This document shows positions 1 through 6,616 of a DNA stretch of 28,139 nt, one piece after another. The notes beneath the pieces were generated by a model. It made no database searches. It was not told the DNA's origin and saw only the letters and a list, made by a program, of their open reading frames with translations. Source of the stretch: a virus; IMG/VR virus record IMGVR_UViG_3300025133_000483, positions 1 to 28,139 of that record. One strand, written 5' to 3'. The stretch's first letter is position 1. Each line of letters starts with the position of its first letter. The translations under genes were made by a program, and so were the position numbers.

Positions 1-312
1 GAGAAGGGTGGCAAGCAGATAAACTTCGATCTGCAAGGCAACATGGAGAAGCTGCTGGACAACCCCGGACATGACCGTGTCTTGATGTGGTTCGAGGTTA
101 CCTACGGCAAGGTCCGTGAGTGGACAGACAATCACCTGAACAGTTGCGTGATGGGAATGGCCGAACATGGCGACGGAACCAAGTACATCATCAGCCAGCG
201 GTCGCCAAGACAGAAGGCTGTGACTATGCGCCAGTCCGGTGTCGATCCCATTATGATCTCCAAGCGCCTGATGATCCCGGTCCACCGAATACGAGAATGG
301 ACAGGAGCTTAA
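1..312 (+). CDS. Unknown protein with C-terminal HTH-like segment (5' end probably outside window)
   Basis: The frame is open from base 1, so the gene probably begins before the window. An internal ATG at 43 has an AAGG five bases upstream and could be a real start giving 89 residues. I do not recognise the family. The last 35 residues (RQKAVTMRQSGVDPIMISKR onward, ending IREWTGA) have the spacing of a helix-turn-helix: a helix, a Gly-containing turn, then a second helix with a basic end. That suggests nucleic-acid binding, but only as inference. The stop at 310-312 is followed after seven bases by a strong intrinsic terminator, so this is the last gene of its transcription unit. Confidence 0.6.
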   Translation, partial: EKGGKQINFDLQGNMEKLLDNPGHDRVLMWFEVTYGKVREWTDNHLNSCVMGMAEHGDGTKYIISQRSPRQKAVTMRQSGVDPIMISKRLMIPVHRIREWTGA

Positions 313-319
313 ACAAAAA

Positions 320-346
320 AACCCCCGGCTTAAAAAACCGGGGGTT
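320..346 (+). terminator. Rho-independent terminator after the first gene
   Basis: Arms AACCCCCGG (320-328) and CCGGGGGTT (338-346) are perfect complements around a 9-base A-rich loop. Downstream is AAGTTTTG, and upstream is a run of A, so the hairpin may work in both directions. It closes the unit ending at 312 and separates it from the next leader. Confidence 0.85.
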
Positions 347-852
347 AAGTTTTGCTGTAACACTTCGGGCTTGGGGAACCCTGCAACCAAAAAACACCTA
401 CAAAAACATTGTTATGAGGCTTCTTGCCTCGTGCCTGCCAAGGGATCATTCCCCGCAGGCGATCTGCCCTTCGGGCAAATTCCGACATTAAATCTTTCGC
501 GCCTCGTGTGCGCCGTTCGCTTCGCTCTCGCTCTTTAATAGATAAACAGCTTTGCTCGCTTTGAGTGACGACCGCCCCCCAAGGGCGGGAGGAACTGTCG
601 ATCAACACTTTGATTAAAGAGGGGAACGCGAGTTCTAGCGTTTAAAAAACGAGTTGTCAAATCCTTTTTTTGGCCCCTTGTTTTCATTACGTTTTTCATT
701 AAAACTAATCCTTGACAGGGTATTTGATTAACCGTAAAACGACATCAATTAATCTTACTCAACCTCGTATGTTTACCTAGTCTGGCTCAGGTCGAGCGGC
801 CCCTTGGGGGGGCCTCCTCCCCTACCGAGCCTGCCTATAGAAGAGACTGAGG
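347..852. other. Non-coding leader region between two plus-strand units
   Basis: About 500 bases without a convincing gene. It holds several compact hairpins, for example GCCC-TTC-GGGC near 467-477. A GACGACCGCCCCCC string at 567-580 recurs at 22370 and near 24308. The stretch 640-770 is A/T-rich and contains the promoter at 712. Just before the next gene an outer GGCTC/GAGCC pair (about 785 and 826) encloses a GC-rich stem of GGCCCC with GGGGCC. The reading frames here lack ribosome-binding sites and recognisable protein character. This could be a regulatory leader or an origin-like region; the sequence does not decide. Confidence 0.5.
712..740 (+). promoter_or_regulatory. Sigma70-like promoter for the nuclease operon
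   Basis: A perfect -35 TTGACA at 712-717 is followed after 17 bases by TAAAAC (735-740), which matches the -10 consensus at four of six positions. It lies in an A/T-rich stretch about 110 bases before the first gene of the 853-3051 operon, leaving room for the GC-rich hairpin leader between them. Confidence 0.55.
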
Positions 853-1167
853 TTGCCAAAACGTGTTGAGATCAATCAGGACCACATTGACTGGCTGGCT
901 GATGCCGTCGATGCCGAGCTTCCGTACTCACAGATGGCCGATCACGTCGGTTGTTGCGTCGACACCCTCAAGCGTATCCTCGTGCGCCATGACCTCGCAG
1001 AGTTTGAGGCGGCCAAGTACGCAGTCAGCCGTGCCTCCAAGATCGAGCAGTGGTCACGCCCCTGTATGCGCTGCGGCGACACCAAGTCCCGCGCCAAAGG
1101 CCAGTACCGCTGCGACAACTGCCGCGAGCAGGAAGACATCAACAACCCCGTGGACTGGCTCCTATGA
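853..1167 (+). CDS. Small HTH plus zinc-finger DNA-binding protein
   Basis: 104 residues from a TTG start. An in-frame TAG at 838-840 rules out a longer product and no ATG or GTG is available nearby; AAGAGA six bases upstream is the likely ribosome-binding site. Residues about 22-48 (YSQMADHVGCCVDTLKRIL) form a helix-turn-helix of the type that reads DNA in small phage regulators. Residues 71-90 carry two CxxC pairs (C71/C74 and C87/C90), which should bind one zinc. This is the first gene of the plus-strand operon, overlapping the next by ATGA, so it may regulate the operon or help the nucleases find DNA. The role is inferred; the two domains are visible. Confidence 0.75.
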   Translation: MPKRVEINQDHIDWLADAVDAELPYSQMADHVGCCVDTLKRILVRHDLAEFEAAKYAVSRASKIEQWSRPCMRCGDTKSRAKGQYRCDNCREQEDINNPVDWLL

Positions 1168-1601
1168 GTAGGCCCACATATGTCACCCCTGCCGACGAGG
1201 CCGTCGAACGGGTCATCGCAGACACAGTCGGCGTGTCTTGGAACTGCTCACCCACAAAGCTGGCCAAGTTCAACTCAATAGACTTCGCCCTCACCCGCGA
1301 TGGCAACGTGTCTGGCTGGATGGAGATCAAGCGGCGTACCAACGCGCACGACAAGTACCCCACCTACATGATCTCGTTCGACAAGTGGAAGAACCTCATT
1401 TTGACAGCCAATGCCTCGCAACTTCCGGCCTTCCTCGTCGTCCAGTTCACGGACGGCCTGTACTACCTCCACTCCCACATACCCCCAACCCACATCGAAG
1501 TCGGTGGACGCTTCGACCGCAACGACAGCCAAGACGTCGAACCCGTAGCCCACTTCAAGCACGAACTCCTCACCCCAATCAAACCGAAAGCAAGCCAATG
1601 A
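1164..1601 (+). CDS. PD-(D/E)XK-type nuclease-like protein
   Basis: 145 residues, starting at the ATG that overlaps the previous stop (ATGA), which favours this start over longer alternatives. The core is SIDFAL at residues 38-43 followed by GWMEIKRR at 51-58. D40, E54 and K56 fit the D-(X)n-E-X-K catalytic signature of the PD-(D/E)XK fold, with an acidic helix before it (E12, E15). Such enzymes cut DNA with Mg2+ and include resolvases and small restriction-like nucleases. The flanking coiled-coil gene and a second nuclease of the same superfamily suggest a shared DNA-processing job, such as recombination, host DNA breakdown or genome repair. The substrate cannot be read from the sequence. 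Confidence 0.72.
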   Translation: MSRPTYVTPADEAVERVIADTVGVSWNCSPTKLAKFNSIDFALTRDGNVSGWMEIKRRTNAHDKYPTYMISFDKWKNLILTANASQLPAFLVVQFTDGLYYLHSHIPPTHIEVGGRFDRNDSQDVEPVAHFKHELLTPIKPKASQ

Positions 1602-1855
1602 CCCCAGAGAAAAGCCTCACCAAAGAACTCGAAGACACCCTCCGCGAGAACGACAAGCTCGCCGAAGCCCTCCTGTGGGAACGCGAGAGCCACCGTCGCA
1701 GTTGCCGCCACTACGAAGACAAGGTCACCGATCTCACCAAGCGCCTCGCCGAACAAAACTCGCTGGCCCTCGAAGCCAATGCCAACCTCGGCAGCGCCGA
1801 AGCTCGCATCCGTGACCACGAGCGCGTCATCGCAGCAGAACTGGACCTCAAATAA
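1598..1855 (+). CDS. Small charged coiled-coil protein
   Basis: 85 residues, starting at an ATGA overlap with the upstream nuclease. Almost the whole chain is a predicted coiled coil rich in Glu, Arg and Leu, with heptad-like spacing from LTKELEDTLRENDKLAEALL through to the last residues. There are no cysteines in a metal-binding pattern and no membrane segment. It ends with TAATG, overlapping the next nuclease gene, so it is translationally coupled to nuclease genes on both sides and may bridge or dimerise them. No family is recognised; the function is not known. Confidence 0.7.
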   Translation: MTPEKSLTKELEDTLRENDKLAEALLWERESHRRSCRHYEDKVTDLTKRLAEQNSLALEANANLGSAEARIRDHERVIAAELDLK

Positions 1856-2262
1856 TGGCACTCAAGCCACGCGGCGCAAAACAAAAGGGCGACAAGTACG
1901 AGCGCGAACTCGCAGCCTACTTCAACCAGCATGTCTTCGACGGAAGGGATGTTGTCTTCAGAGCACCCCTGTCTGGGGGCGGCTCCATCAACTTCGAGGG
2001 TGGCGGGGCCGACCTCAATGGTACGCAGGACTTATTCGTTGAGGCCAAGCGTGTCGAGAAGCTCAACATCCGCGACGCACTACGCCAAGCCGAAAGCAAC
2101 CTCGTCAAGCGAGACATGACTGCCCTCGAGATGCCCGTCGTCATCAACCGTCGCAACGGCGAAACCACTGGCCAATCCGTCGTCAGTCTACGCCTCGACG
2201 ACTTCCTCTGCCTCTATCGACATCATCTCGCCAAGACAGGCCACCTCAAGGACAGCGAATGA
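1855..2262 (+). CDS. PD-(D/E)XK endonuclease, Holliday-resolvase-like
   Basis: 135 residues with the start in a TAATG overlap. The N-terminus GDKYERELAAYF (12-23) matches the conserved opening helix of archaeal-type Hjc resolvases and related phage nucleases. D59 in QDLFVEAKR, with E63 and K65, completes the PD-(D/E)XK catalytic set. A glycine-rich loop (41-51) precedes the catalytic strand, where substrate loops sit in this fold. The family cleaves branched or duplex DNA using metal ions. A phage could use it to resolve recombination intermediates before packaging. The fold assignment is firm; the resolvase role is inferred. The gene overlaps the next by ATGA. Confidence 0.78.
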   Translation: MALKPRGAKQKGDKYERELAAYFNQHVFDGRDVVFRAPLSGGGSINFEGGGADLNGTQDLFVEAKRVEKLNIRDALRQAESNLVKRDMTALEMPVVINRRNGETTGQSVVSLRLDDFLCLYRHHLAKTGHLKDSE

Positions 2263-2606
2263 CCGAAGTCATCGACATAAATACCCGAAAAATTTTCGCA
2301 GAAAATTTGAAACCTTCAGAAGACGACCAGCCCGAAGGACGCCCACCCGCCAAGACACTTATCAACTCGCTCACCAAGTGCATCGAACGCGCAGAGGCTG
2401 GCGAATTGGTGGGCATCGTCGGCACCCTGCTGTGGGCAGACGGACAGGTAGGCCCCGCGATCTACGGCGACAGCGAAACCCTCAGTGACATGTCTATCAT
2501 CTCCATCGCTGGCCTCGAACTCACGAAGTCATCCATGACCCAAGTCATCGAGGGAACCGCGTACCTCGGAAACAGTAACGAGGAACCAGACAATGACGAA
2601 GAGTAA
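2259..2606 (+). CDS. Unknown operon protein
   Basis: 115 residues, ATG overlapping the upstream stop, with AAGGA six bases before the start. The N-terminal 35 residues are polar and probably disordered. The middle (KTLINSLTKCIERAEAGELVGIVGTLLWADG) is an amphipathic helix followed by hydrophobic strands, and the C-terminus is very acidic (NEEPDNDEE). I recognise no domain. It overlaps the HNH nuclease gene by 14 bases, so the pair is coupled. It might be a small accessory protein for the neighbouring nucleases, but nothing in the sequence shows that directly. Confidence 0.7.
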   Translation: MTEVIDINTRKIFAENLKPSEDDQPEGRPPAKTLINSLTKCIERAEAGELVGIVGTLLWADGQVGPAIYGDSETLSDMSIISIAGLELTKSSMTQVIEGTAYLGNSNEEPDNDEE

Positions 2607-3051
2607 GGTCTGCCCCCACTGCGAAACATCCAAGCCCCTCTCTGAATTCGCCTACATCAAGACACGCAGCGTCACATATTATCCGCGCTGCCGCTCATGT
2701 GATGCACGGCGTGTCGTCTTGGGCAGACACAAGACATTCCGGGGCCTGCTTGCCCACGCCACATCAGCAGCCAAGCAACGCTCACTAAGAATGGACAGGG
2801 AATTCTCAATCACAGTCGACGATGTCATGTCTGTCTTGGAAGCCCAAGGCTACAAGTGCGCAGTGACGGGAGTGCCCCTCTCCCACCTCCAACCGGGCGA
2901 CCGCACGAACGCATCGCTCGACCGCATAGACAGCAGGTTCGGGTACACACCCTCAAACATTCAGATTGTCTGCGTAATCGTGAACACCATGAAGCACGAC
3001 CTGTCACCCGGCGAACTCGCTCACTGGTGCCACCTCATCTCGGCTGGCTAG
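2593..3051 (+). CDS. HNH endonuclease
   Basis: 152 residues with GAGGA about nine bases before the ATG. An N-terminal zinc knuckle is formed by C7/C10 and C33/C36. The HNH core runs from YKCAVTGVPL (87-95) through SLDRIDSRFGYTPSNIQIVC (107-126) to NTMKHDL (130-136), the pattern of phage HNH proteins with the SLDRID-GYT-N-VN-MK signature. These enzymes nick or cut DNA with a single metal ion. HNH proteins next to terminase genes often assist packaging, but this one sits in the nuclease operon, far from the terminase, so recombination, DNA degradation or homing-like activity are all possible. It is the last plus-strand gene, and its stop overlaps that of a convergent small gene. Confidence 0.85.
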   Translation: MTKSKVCPHCETSKPLSEFAYIKTRSVTYYPRCRSCDARRVVLGRHKTFRGLLAHATSAAKQRSLRMDREFSITVDDVMSVLEAQGYKCAVTGVPLSHLQPGDRTNASLDRIDSRFGYTPSNIQIVCVIVNTMKHDLSPGELAHWCHLISAG

Positions 3052-3221
3052 GCACAAATCAACTCGACTAAATCCTCGAGACTGGCATCGCCGCTGCTCG
3101 CAAGCAACTCAATCGTCATATCGGCTTTACGCAAGAGGTCAATCCTCTGTCTCTCAAGCTGTCTCACCCTGTCCCTCAACACCTCAACCTCATTATCTTT
3201 GGTCATGTCTTCGCTCGTCAT
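3048..3221 (-). CDS. Small coiled-coil protein, convergent with the HNH gene
   Basis: 57 residues when begun at the ATG at 3221, which has an AGAGG nine bases upstream; a start ten codons earlier (3251) lacks a ribosome-binding site. Residues EVEVLRDRVRQLERQRIDLL form a clear leucine-zipper-like coiled coil, followed by an acidic amphipathic tail. The stop codon overlaps that of the convergent HNH gene. It lies downstream of the winged-HTH gene on the same strand and is probably co-transcribed with it. No family is recognised. It could be a small partner or antirepressor-type protein, which is speculation from size and position. Confidence 0.55.
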   Translation of the reverse strand: MTSEDMTKDNEVEVLRDRVRQLERQRIDLLRKADMTIELLASSGDASLEDLVELICA

Positions 3222-3305
3222 TATCGTCGTCCTCTGCTTGTCTTTCTCCATTTACAGGAAGTAAAAAGATACAACCAGCCAACCTGAACGCAACAATAAA
3301 CTGTG

Positions 3306-3339
3306 GGTAATGTTACCAATTTAGTAACGTTACCTTTTT
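3306..3339 (+). terminator. Plus-strand terminator built from two palindromes
   Basis: GGTAATGTTAC (3306-3316) pairs with GTAACGTTACC (3324-3334) with a single G-T wobble, followed by TTTTT (3335-3339). This would end the plus-strand nuclease operon by reading through the small minus gene. Each arm is itself a near-perfect palindrome, so on double-stranded DNA the site also looks like a tandem operator beside the winged-HTH gene, whose stop codon lies at 3338-3340. Confidence 0.65.
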
Positions 3340-3736
3340 ATTTAGTAGAACTGCTCTCACCCCCTGCGCTGGCCATTCCAACAGCTTCAATTGTTCGGAC
3401 GCAATCAATAATATCGTCCATCATCGCAGCGGCAGCGGCATACGCTCGAGCCAACCTGACGTCTGTCATGAGAACGACAGACGTATTGCCTCGCCTCTCA
3501 ATTATGTAATCGCCCTTGTCAGCCCACCGCAGGATTATCGCCCTCGCGGTCTTGCGCGTTACTCCTAACACTTCAGCTGCCTCACCCATGGACAACTCTT
3601 TGCCAATCAGGTGCTGTGAAAATATTTCAGAACCCAGCCATCTGTTCTGTGTCTCCCTAATGTCTTTTTGATACTTCTTGGTAAACGCATTGTTACGCTT
3701 TGCGAAAACAATGATCTGCTCCTTGCTGTACTTCAC
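3338..3736 (-). CDS. Winged helix-turn-helix transcriptional regulator
   Basis: 132 residues from a GTG start with AGGGG about eight bases upstream. Residues about 46-92 (LSMGEAAEVLGVTRKTARAI then RWADKGDYIIERRGNTSVVL) are a winged HTH: two helices, a recognition helix rich in Arg, Lys and Thr, and a beta-hairpin wing, as in MarR- or MarR-like phage repressors. The N-terminal 45 residues are basic and helical. An Ala/Met-rich helix near the C-terminus could mediate dimerisation. The role is probably transcriptional control of the lysogeny or nuclease units. The two palindromes beyond its stop codon are candidate binding sites. It is not recognised as a named repressor. Confidence 0.68.
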   Translation of the reverse strand: MKYSKEQIIVFAKRNNAFTKKYQKDIRETQNRWLGSEIFSQHLIGKELSMGEAAEVLGVTRKTARAIILRWADKGDYIIERRGNTSVVLMTDVRLARAYAAAAAMMDDIIDCVRTIEAVGMASAGGESSSTK

Positions 3737-4148
3737 GGACTGCCCCTATGCCACAAACACCGCGTAAAACCACAAGGAAAATACGACCCCCTGTCCTCCA
3801 TTACAACCCCCTAATATATGGCACATATATGACACAGACACGCGCCACAAGTTGCGCGTGTCATTAATAGAAAGAGGTCAGTACTCCAAGGTTGCTGCCC
3901 TTCACACTCCATTCACCACTAACGATGTGTCGTCGTTGCCTTTTAGACTAGTCCCCGACTGGTGATGGTTCCCCTTGTTAGGGCGTTGGACAAGACTTAC
4001 TGTAACCCTTACTGACCAACGATCACAGCTGTTTTTTGTCCGATAATTTTCACCTGTTTTTGTCGGTTTGTGTCACTAACCGCGCCAAAAAAACCCTCAA
4101 TTCTGCTCGCTCCCTTCATTGGGGGTAACACCCCCCCCTCGGTAACCC
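3737..4148. other. Non-coding region beside the integrase block, candidate att/control region
   Basis: About 410 bases without a supported gene. It contains two copies of an A/T motif (ATATATG at about 3815-3830), a 9-bp perfect hairpin at 3837-3862 and a smaller one at 3947-3963. A pair of CTGTTTTT(T)GTC strings lies at about 4028 and 4053, with an 18-of-19 direct repeat at 4002-4020 and 4142-4160. Clustered repeats next to an integrase are typical of attachment regions with core and arm sites. I see no tRNA fragment and cannot name an attP core. Confidence 0.45.
3837..3862. other. Perfect 9-bp hairpin in the control region
   Basis: GACACGCGC (3837-3845) and GCGCGTGTC (3854-3862) are exact complements around an 8-base loop. 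Neither side has a T-run, so it is unlikely to be a simple terminator. It lies about 100 bases upstream of the winged-HTH gene and could be an operator, an integration core or a replication-related hairpin. Confidence 0.5.
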
Positions 4149-4160
4149 TTACTCACCAAC
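4002..4160. repeat. Direct repeat pair, candidate integrase arm sites
   Basis: GTAACCCTTACTGACCAAC at 4002-4020 and GTAACCCTTACTCACCAAC at 4142-4160 differ at one base and are spaced 140 bases apart, in the same orientation. They lie just beyond the integrase and its small downstream gene. Tyrosine integrases and excisionases bind short repeated arm sites in such positions. The binding role is an inference. Confidence 0.5.
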
Positions 4161-4343
4161 ACTTTCAGTCATCGCAACCAACCCTCTCCCTCCCTCTACA
4201 GCCGTGTCACGTTCAACCCGCCTCCAACTCTCCATTTCATTCCACACCACAGCTTCCGGTACACCCACCTTCAACGCAATGAAGGCAGAGCCAAAGCCCT
4301 GCCTCCACCACAATCGCGCTTGCGACATCTGTCTCCAGCTCAA
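4149..4343 (-). CDS. Small HTH-like protein coupled to the integrase, candidate excisionase
   Basis: 64 residues from the TTG at 4343, which lies one base after the integrase stop with GGAGG nine bases upstream. An ATG at 4328 with GGAGA four bases before it would give 59 residues. The segment FGSAFIALKVGVPEAVVWNE has the spacing of a helix-turn-helix (small residues, Gly-Val-Pro turn, then a helix with Val and Trp), and it is followed by a basic ESWRRVER stretch. Size and position directly after the integrase would suit a recombination directionality factor. I do not recognise it as a known Xis family, so that role is a guess. Translation coupling to the integrase is likely. Confidence 0.5.
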   Translation of the reverse strand: MSWRQMSQARLWWRQGFGSAFIALKVGVPEAVVWNEMESWRRVERDTAVEGGRGLVAMTESVGE

Positions 4344-4344
4344 T

Positions 4345-5436
4345 TCACTTCGCCTCCGGCAGCAATGTAATCGCTTCGGCCAGTCGATCGTGATCTTCCT
4401 CGATGTAGATCGAGGTTGTGTTCAGGTCAGCGTGACCGAGCATCGACTGGATGGTAATCAAGTCCACCTTTTTTGAGAGCAGGTACGTCGCCACAATATG
4501 GCGGAAGTCGTGAACCCTCAGATCAGGATCAACTCCAGCCCTGTCTTTGATCACACCCCAGACACCCGACCACTGTTCTGTCGACCGCCTCCCACGCTCA
4601 ATGCTCCACGGTTGGCCATATGAGTTCCGAAAGATACGCCCTTCCCTCTTGTTTTCCGGTGTCTTGTTTAATTCGGCCACAACAGCTGGGTGCAACATAG
4701 ACATGCGATGTTTCTCAACCTTGCCCTTCCCTTTCTTTGACATCAGTGTGATTGAGTGCTGGCCATTCACACACTTCAACTGATCCCATGTCAACTCCAT
4801 AGCCTCGACCCCTCTGGCCCCAGTGTAAGCATAGAAAGTCAGCAGCGGCTTCATGTAAGCGTACTTACCCACACATACACCAAGCACAGCCTGCAAATCG
4901 GCAAACGTGCTATCCACCACACGCTTTGGCGCTTCGGCAGGCTTCACAATCTTTGGGCGGGAAAGTATATGTTCATTCTCCACCCCCCAATTCATGATGG
5001 CTTGCATCATGCCGAGGTCACGCCTGATCCCGCTCAGTGAATTCAAGGCACCCTCCTTGTCGTAATGCTTGGCCTTCACATAGTCCTGCACATCCTTGGC
5101 CGTCATCCTGTCCACGATGGCGTCCCCGATGTATTCTCTCTGCCGCCTGATGTATCCCTTTGTTCCATGCGACACCCCCTCGGGCCTCGTCATGTACTCA
5201 TCACACAGCTGGCCATAGGTCAGACCCTTCGGCCCTATCTGCAACTTACCACCCGTAAACAACTCATACTCAATCTTCGCCCTAGCGGCATGGGCCTCGT
5301 TAATGTCAGCCCTCACACCCACACCAGTACTCTTCCTCACCCGCTGGCCATGTATCATGCCAGCCACGGCCCACACCCCATCTCGCGGGACAAGGTGAAG
5401 TCCCTCGTCTTCGGGTTTCGTCTTTGCTCTAGCCAT
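4345..5436 (-). CDS. int: Tyrosine site-specific recombinase (phage integrase)
   Basis: 363 residues, a usual length for phage integrases. The start ATG has AGGAG about nine bases upstream. Residues 1-70 resemble an arm-binding N-terminal domain; about 72-165 fit the SAM-like core-binding domain (LTYGQLCDEY onward). The catalytic domain shows R208 in TGARGVEAMEL, a Lys-rich beta-hairpin (234-243), H309 and R312 in HDFRH, H335 in GHADLNTT and the nucleophile Y344 in SIYIEE, so the full catalytic set is present. It cuts and rejoins attP and attB through a phosphotyrosine link to integrate and excise the genome. It is in an operon with a LuxR-type regulator and an unknown gene upstream and a small HTH-like gene downstream. 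The motif GAGCAAAGA overlaps codons 3-5. Confidence 0.95.
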   Translation of the reverse strand: MARAKTKPEDEGLHLVPRDGVWAVAGMIHGQRVRKSTGVGVRADINEAHAARAKIEYELFTGGKLQIGPKGLTYGQLCDEYMTRPEGVSHGTKGYIRRQREYIGDAIVDRMTAKDVQDYVKAKHYDKEGALNSLSGIRRDLGMMQAIMNWGVENEHILSRPKIVKPAEAPKRVVDSTFADLQAVLGVCVGKYAYMKPLLTFYAYTGARGVEAMELTWDQLKCVNGQHSITLMSKKGKGKVEKHRMSMLHPAVVAELNKTPENKREGRIFRNSYGQPWSIERGRRSTEQWSGVWGVIKDRAGVDPDLRVHDFRHIVATYLLSKKVDLITIQSMLGHADLNTTSIYIEEDHDRLAEAITLLPEAK

Positions 5437-5439
5437 CAG

Positions 5440-5943
5440 TCAGTCTCCTTCATGCCAAAAATCAATTTCCTCTTGCAAGGCAGCGGTCGCCTTCACAGCC
5501 CTGTGCCCCTCATATGTCGCACACCAATCCTCGGCGTCCTCGACATTCTCGAAGACCCATCCTTCACTCAGATCGTGGACTAAAATCTCACACCAGAAAT
5601 CAAATTCCGCCTGTTCGCTGTATTTGACAATTTCAGGATAGTCGCCACTATTGTCGTCAGTCAGGACAAGTAGTGGCCAGCCAATTTTTGCGGCTGCATC
5701 CTTGATTTCACGATAATACAGATCGGAAAAACTGTAATTACTTTCAAAGTCTTCAGCGTTTCTGATCTCTTTGGCGTCATAGCCTGTCGTCGCATTGTCT
5801 CCAGCGACAGACGAAATGAATTTCGTCCTATCGGCTGCACTCCAAGCAACGGGTGGTCGCTGGTGTGGTATCTCAATTACGAATATCATCTCAGTACTCC
5901 AATTCCATAAATTTCCATAAATTCTTGACGGCCCATCACTCAC
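5440..5943 (-). CDS. Unknown acidic protein upstream of the integrase
   Basis: 167 residues if started at the ATG overlapping the upstream stop (ATGA). An ATG at 5889 has a better ribosome-binding site (GGAG eight bases upstream) and would remove the first 18 residues, leaving a protein beginning MIFVIEIPHQRPP. The chain is rich in Asp, Glu, Trp and Tyr, with phrases such as FDFWCEILVHDLSEGWVF and AEDWCATYEGHRAVKATAAL. No HTH, membrane or metal motif is seen. It sits three bases before the integrase, so the two are co-translated. It may be a lysogeny accessory factor, but I recognise no family. Confidence 0.72.
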   Translation of the reverse strand: MSDGPSRIYGNLWNWSTEMIFVIEIPHQRPPVAWSAADRTKFISSVAGDNATTGYDAKEIRNAEDFESNYSFSDLYYREIKDAAAKIGWPLLVLTDDNSGDYPEIVKYSEQAEFDFWCEILVHDLSEGWVFENVEDAEDWCATYEGHRAVKATAALQEEIDFWHEGD

Positions 5944-6401
5944 CTCGTTTTCCTGTAAAGCTCTGGCCGCTTCTTGCGGTCAGCCATCTTCCACGTCACG
6001 TCCCAATCCTTCGGTATCGTCGCTACACTTTCATATGCAGCGTCCGTCATGTCCTTCATGGTCGGACTGACCACATAGACAATGTCGTGACGATCATGCA
6101 GATCGAACTTCCGCAAAACGCTGGCCACAAAAACCTTGGCCGTGCCTTCGGCAATGCCGAACCGCTCGGCAACTTCCCTTGTCTTGGCCCCACGCAACAG
6201 CATCTGCATGGTGCCGTGCATCTTGGGCGTCATGCTCACGAACGCCTTTAATATTGTGGGACTTGGCTCATTCGGGTCAGGCTCAGACGCAGGTTGCCCC
6301 GCACCCCTCAACACCATCTCCTGCAACATCTCATTCTTTGCCTTCAGCACCAACACCTCTTCGCGTAGTGCTTCGATAATTCTATCTTGCTCCCTAGACA
6401 C
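5940..6401 (-). CDS. LuxR/GerE-type HTH transcriptional regulator with N-terminal coiled coil
   Basis: 153 residues from a GTG start with AGGAAGGA seven bases upstream; the nearby ATG at 6403 is out of frame. Residues 3-32 form a leucine-zipper-like coiled coil. Residues about 57-104 match the LuxR/GerE DNA-binding domain: MTPKMHGTMQMLLRGAKTRE, then AERFGIAEGTAKVFVASVLR, then LHDRHDIV. The usual acyl-homoserine-lactone or receiver domain is absent, so any signal input would come through the coiled coil or another protein. As first gene of the operon ending in the integrase, it probably controls lysogeny or integration. The fold is firm; the target is inferred. Confidence 0.82.
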   Translation of the reverse strand: MSREQDRIIEALREEVLVLKAKNEMLQEMVLRGAGQPASEPDPNEPSPTILKAFVSMTPKMHGTMQMLLRGAKTREVAERFGIAEGTAKVFVASVLRKFDLHDRHDIVYVVSPTMKDMTDAAYESVATIPKDWDVTWKMADRKKRPELYRKTR

Positions 6402-6616
6402 ATCAAATTCCTTCCTAGATTTGTTTCATATTGATAACACCTTTCAACTAGATTAGTTAGTTCTCTTTTTCGAACTATCAATACCACACTTGCAAACCAT
6501 AATAATTCAACTACATTAACCCCTGACGAACCTCACGCTCATGTGTTTGGTTTTGTCTTTGCTCGAGCCACCCGGTGACGGTAGCGATTGCACCCCGCCG
6601 GGTGGTTCACAGCAAC
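6402..6616 (-). promoter_or_regulatory. A/T-rich promoter region for the regulator-integrase operon, with a hairpin
   Basis: This 215-base gap separates the regulator-integrase operon from the upstream AAA/VWA operon. At 6568-6605, CCACCCGG and CCGGGTGG form an 8-bp stem around a 22-base loop just after the stop at 6617. The motif GAGCAAAGA follows directly at 6556-6564. The part from 6410 to 6530 is much richer in A/T than its surroundings, as expected for a promoter. I could not fix a confident -35/-10 pair. A short frame after the motif (ATG at about 6541) stops after eight codons and may be a gene remnant. Confidence 0.45.

Noticed and set aside
529-540. boxA-like CGCTCTTTAATA
   Set aside because: It lies upstream of the only promoter found in that leader, so it would not be in the transcript, and no boxB or boxC partner was seen.
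345-608. An 87-codon minus-strand frame in the leader region
   Set aside because: It overlaps the terminator arm, lacks a ribosome-binding site, has low-complexity Arg/Ser/Glu composition and no recognisable protein features.
3880-4060. tRNA gene or tRNA 3' end as attachment site
   Set aside because: No T-arm GTTCRA, acceptor pairing or cloverleaf could be assembled.
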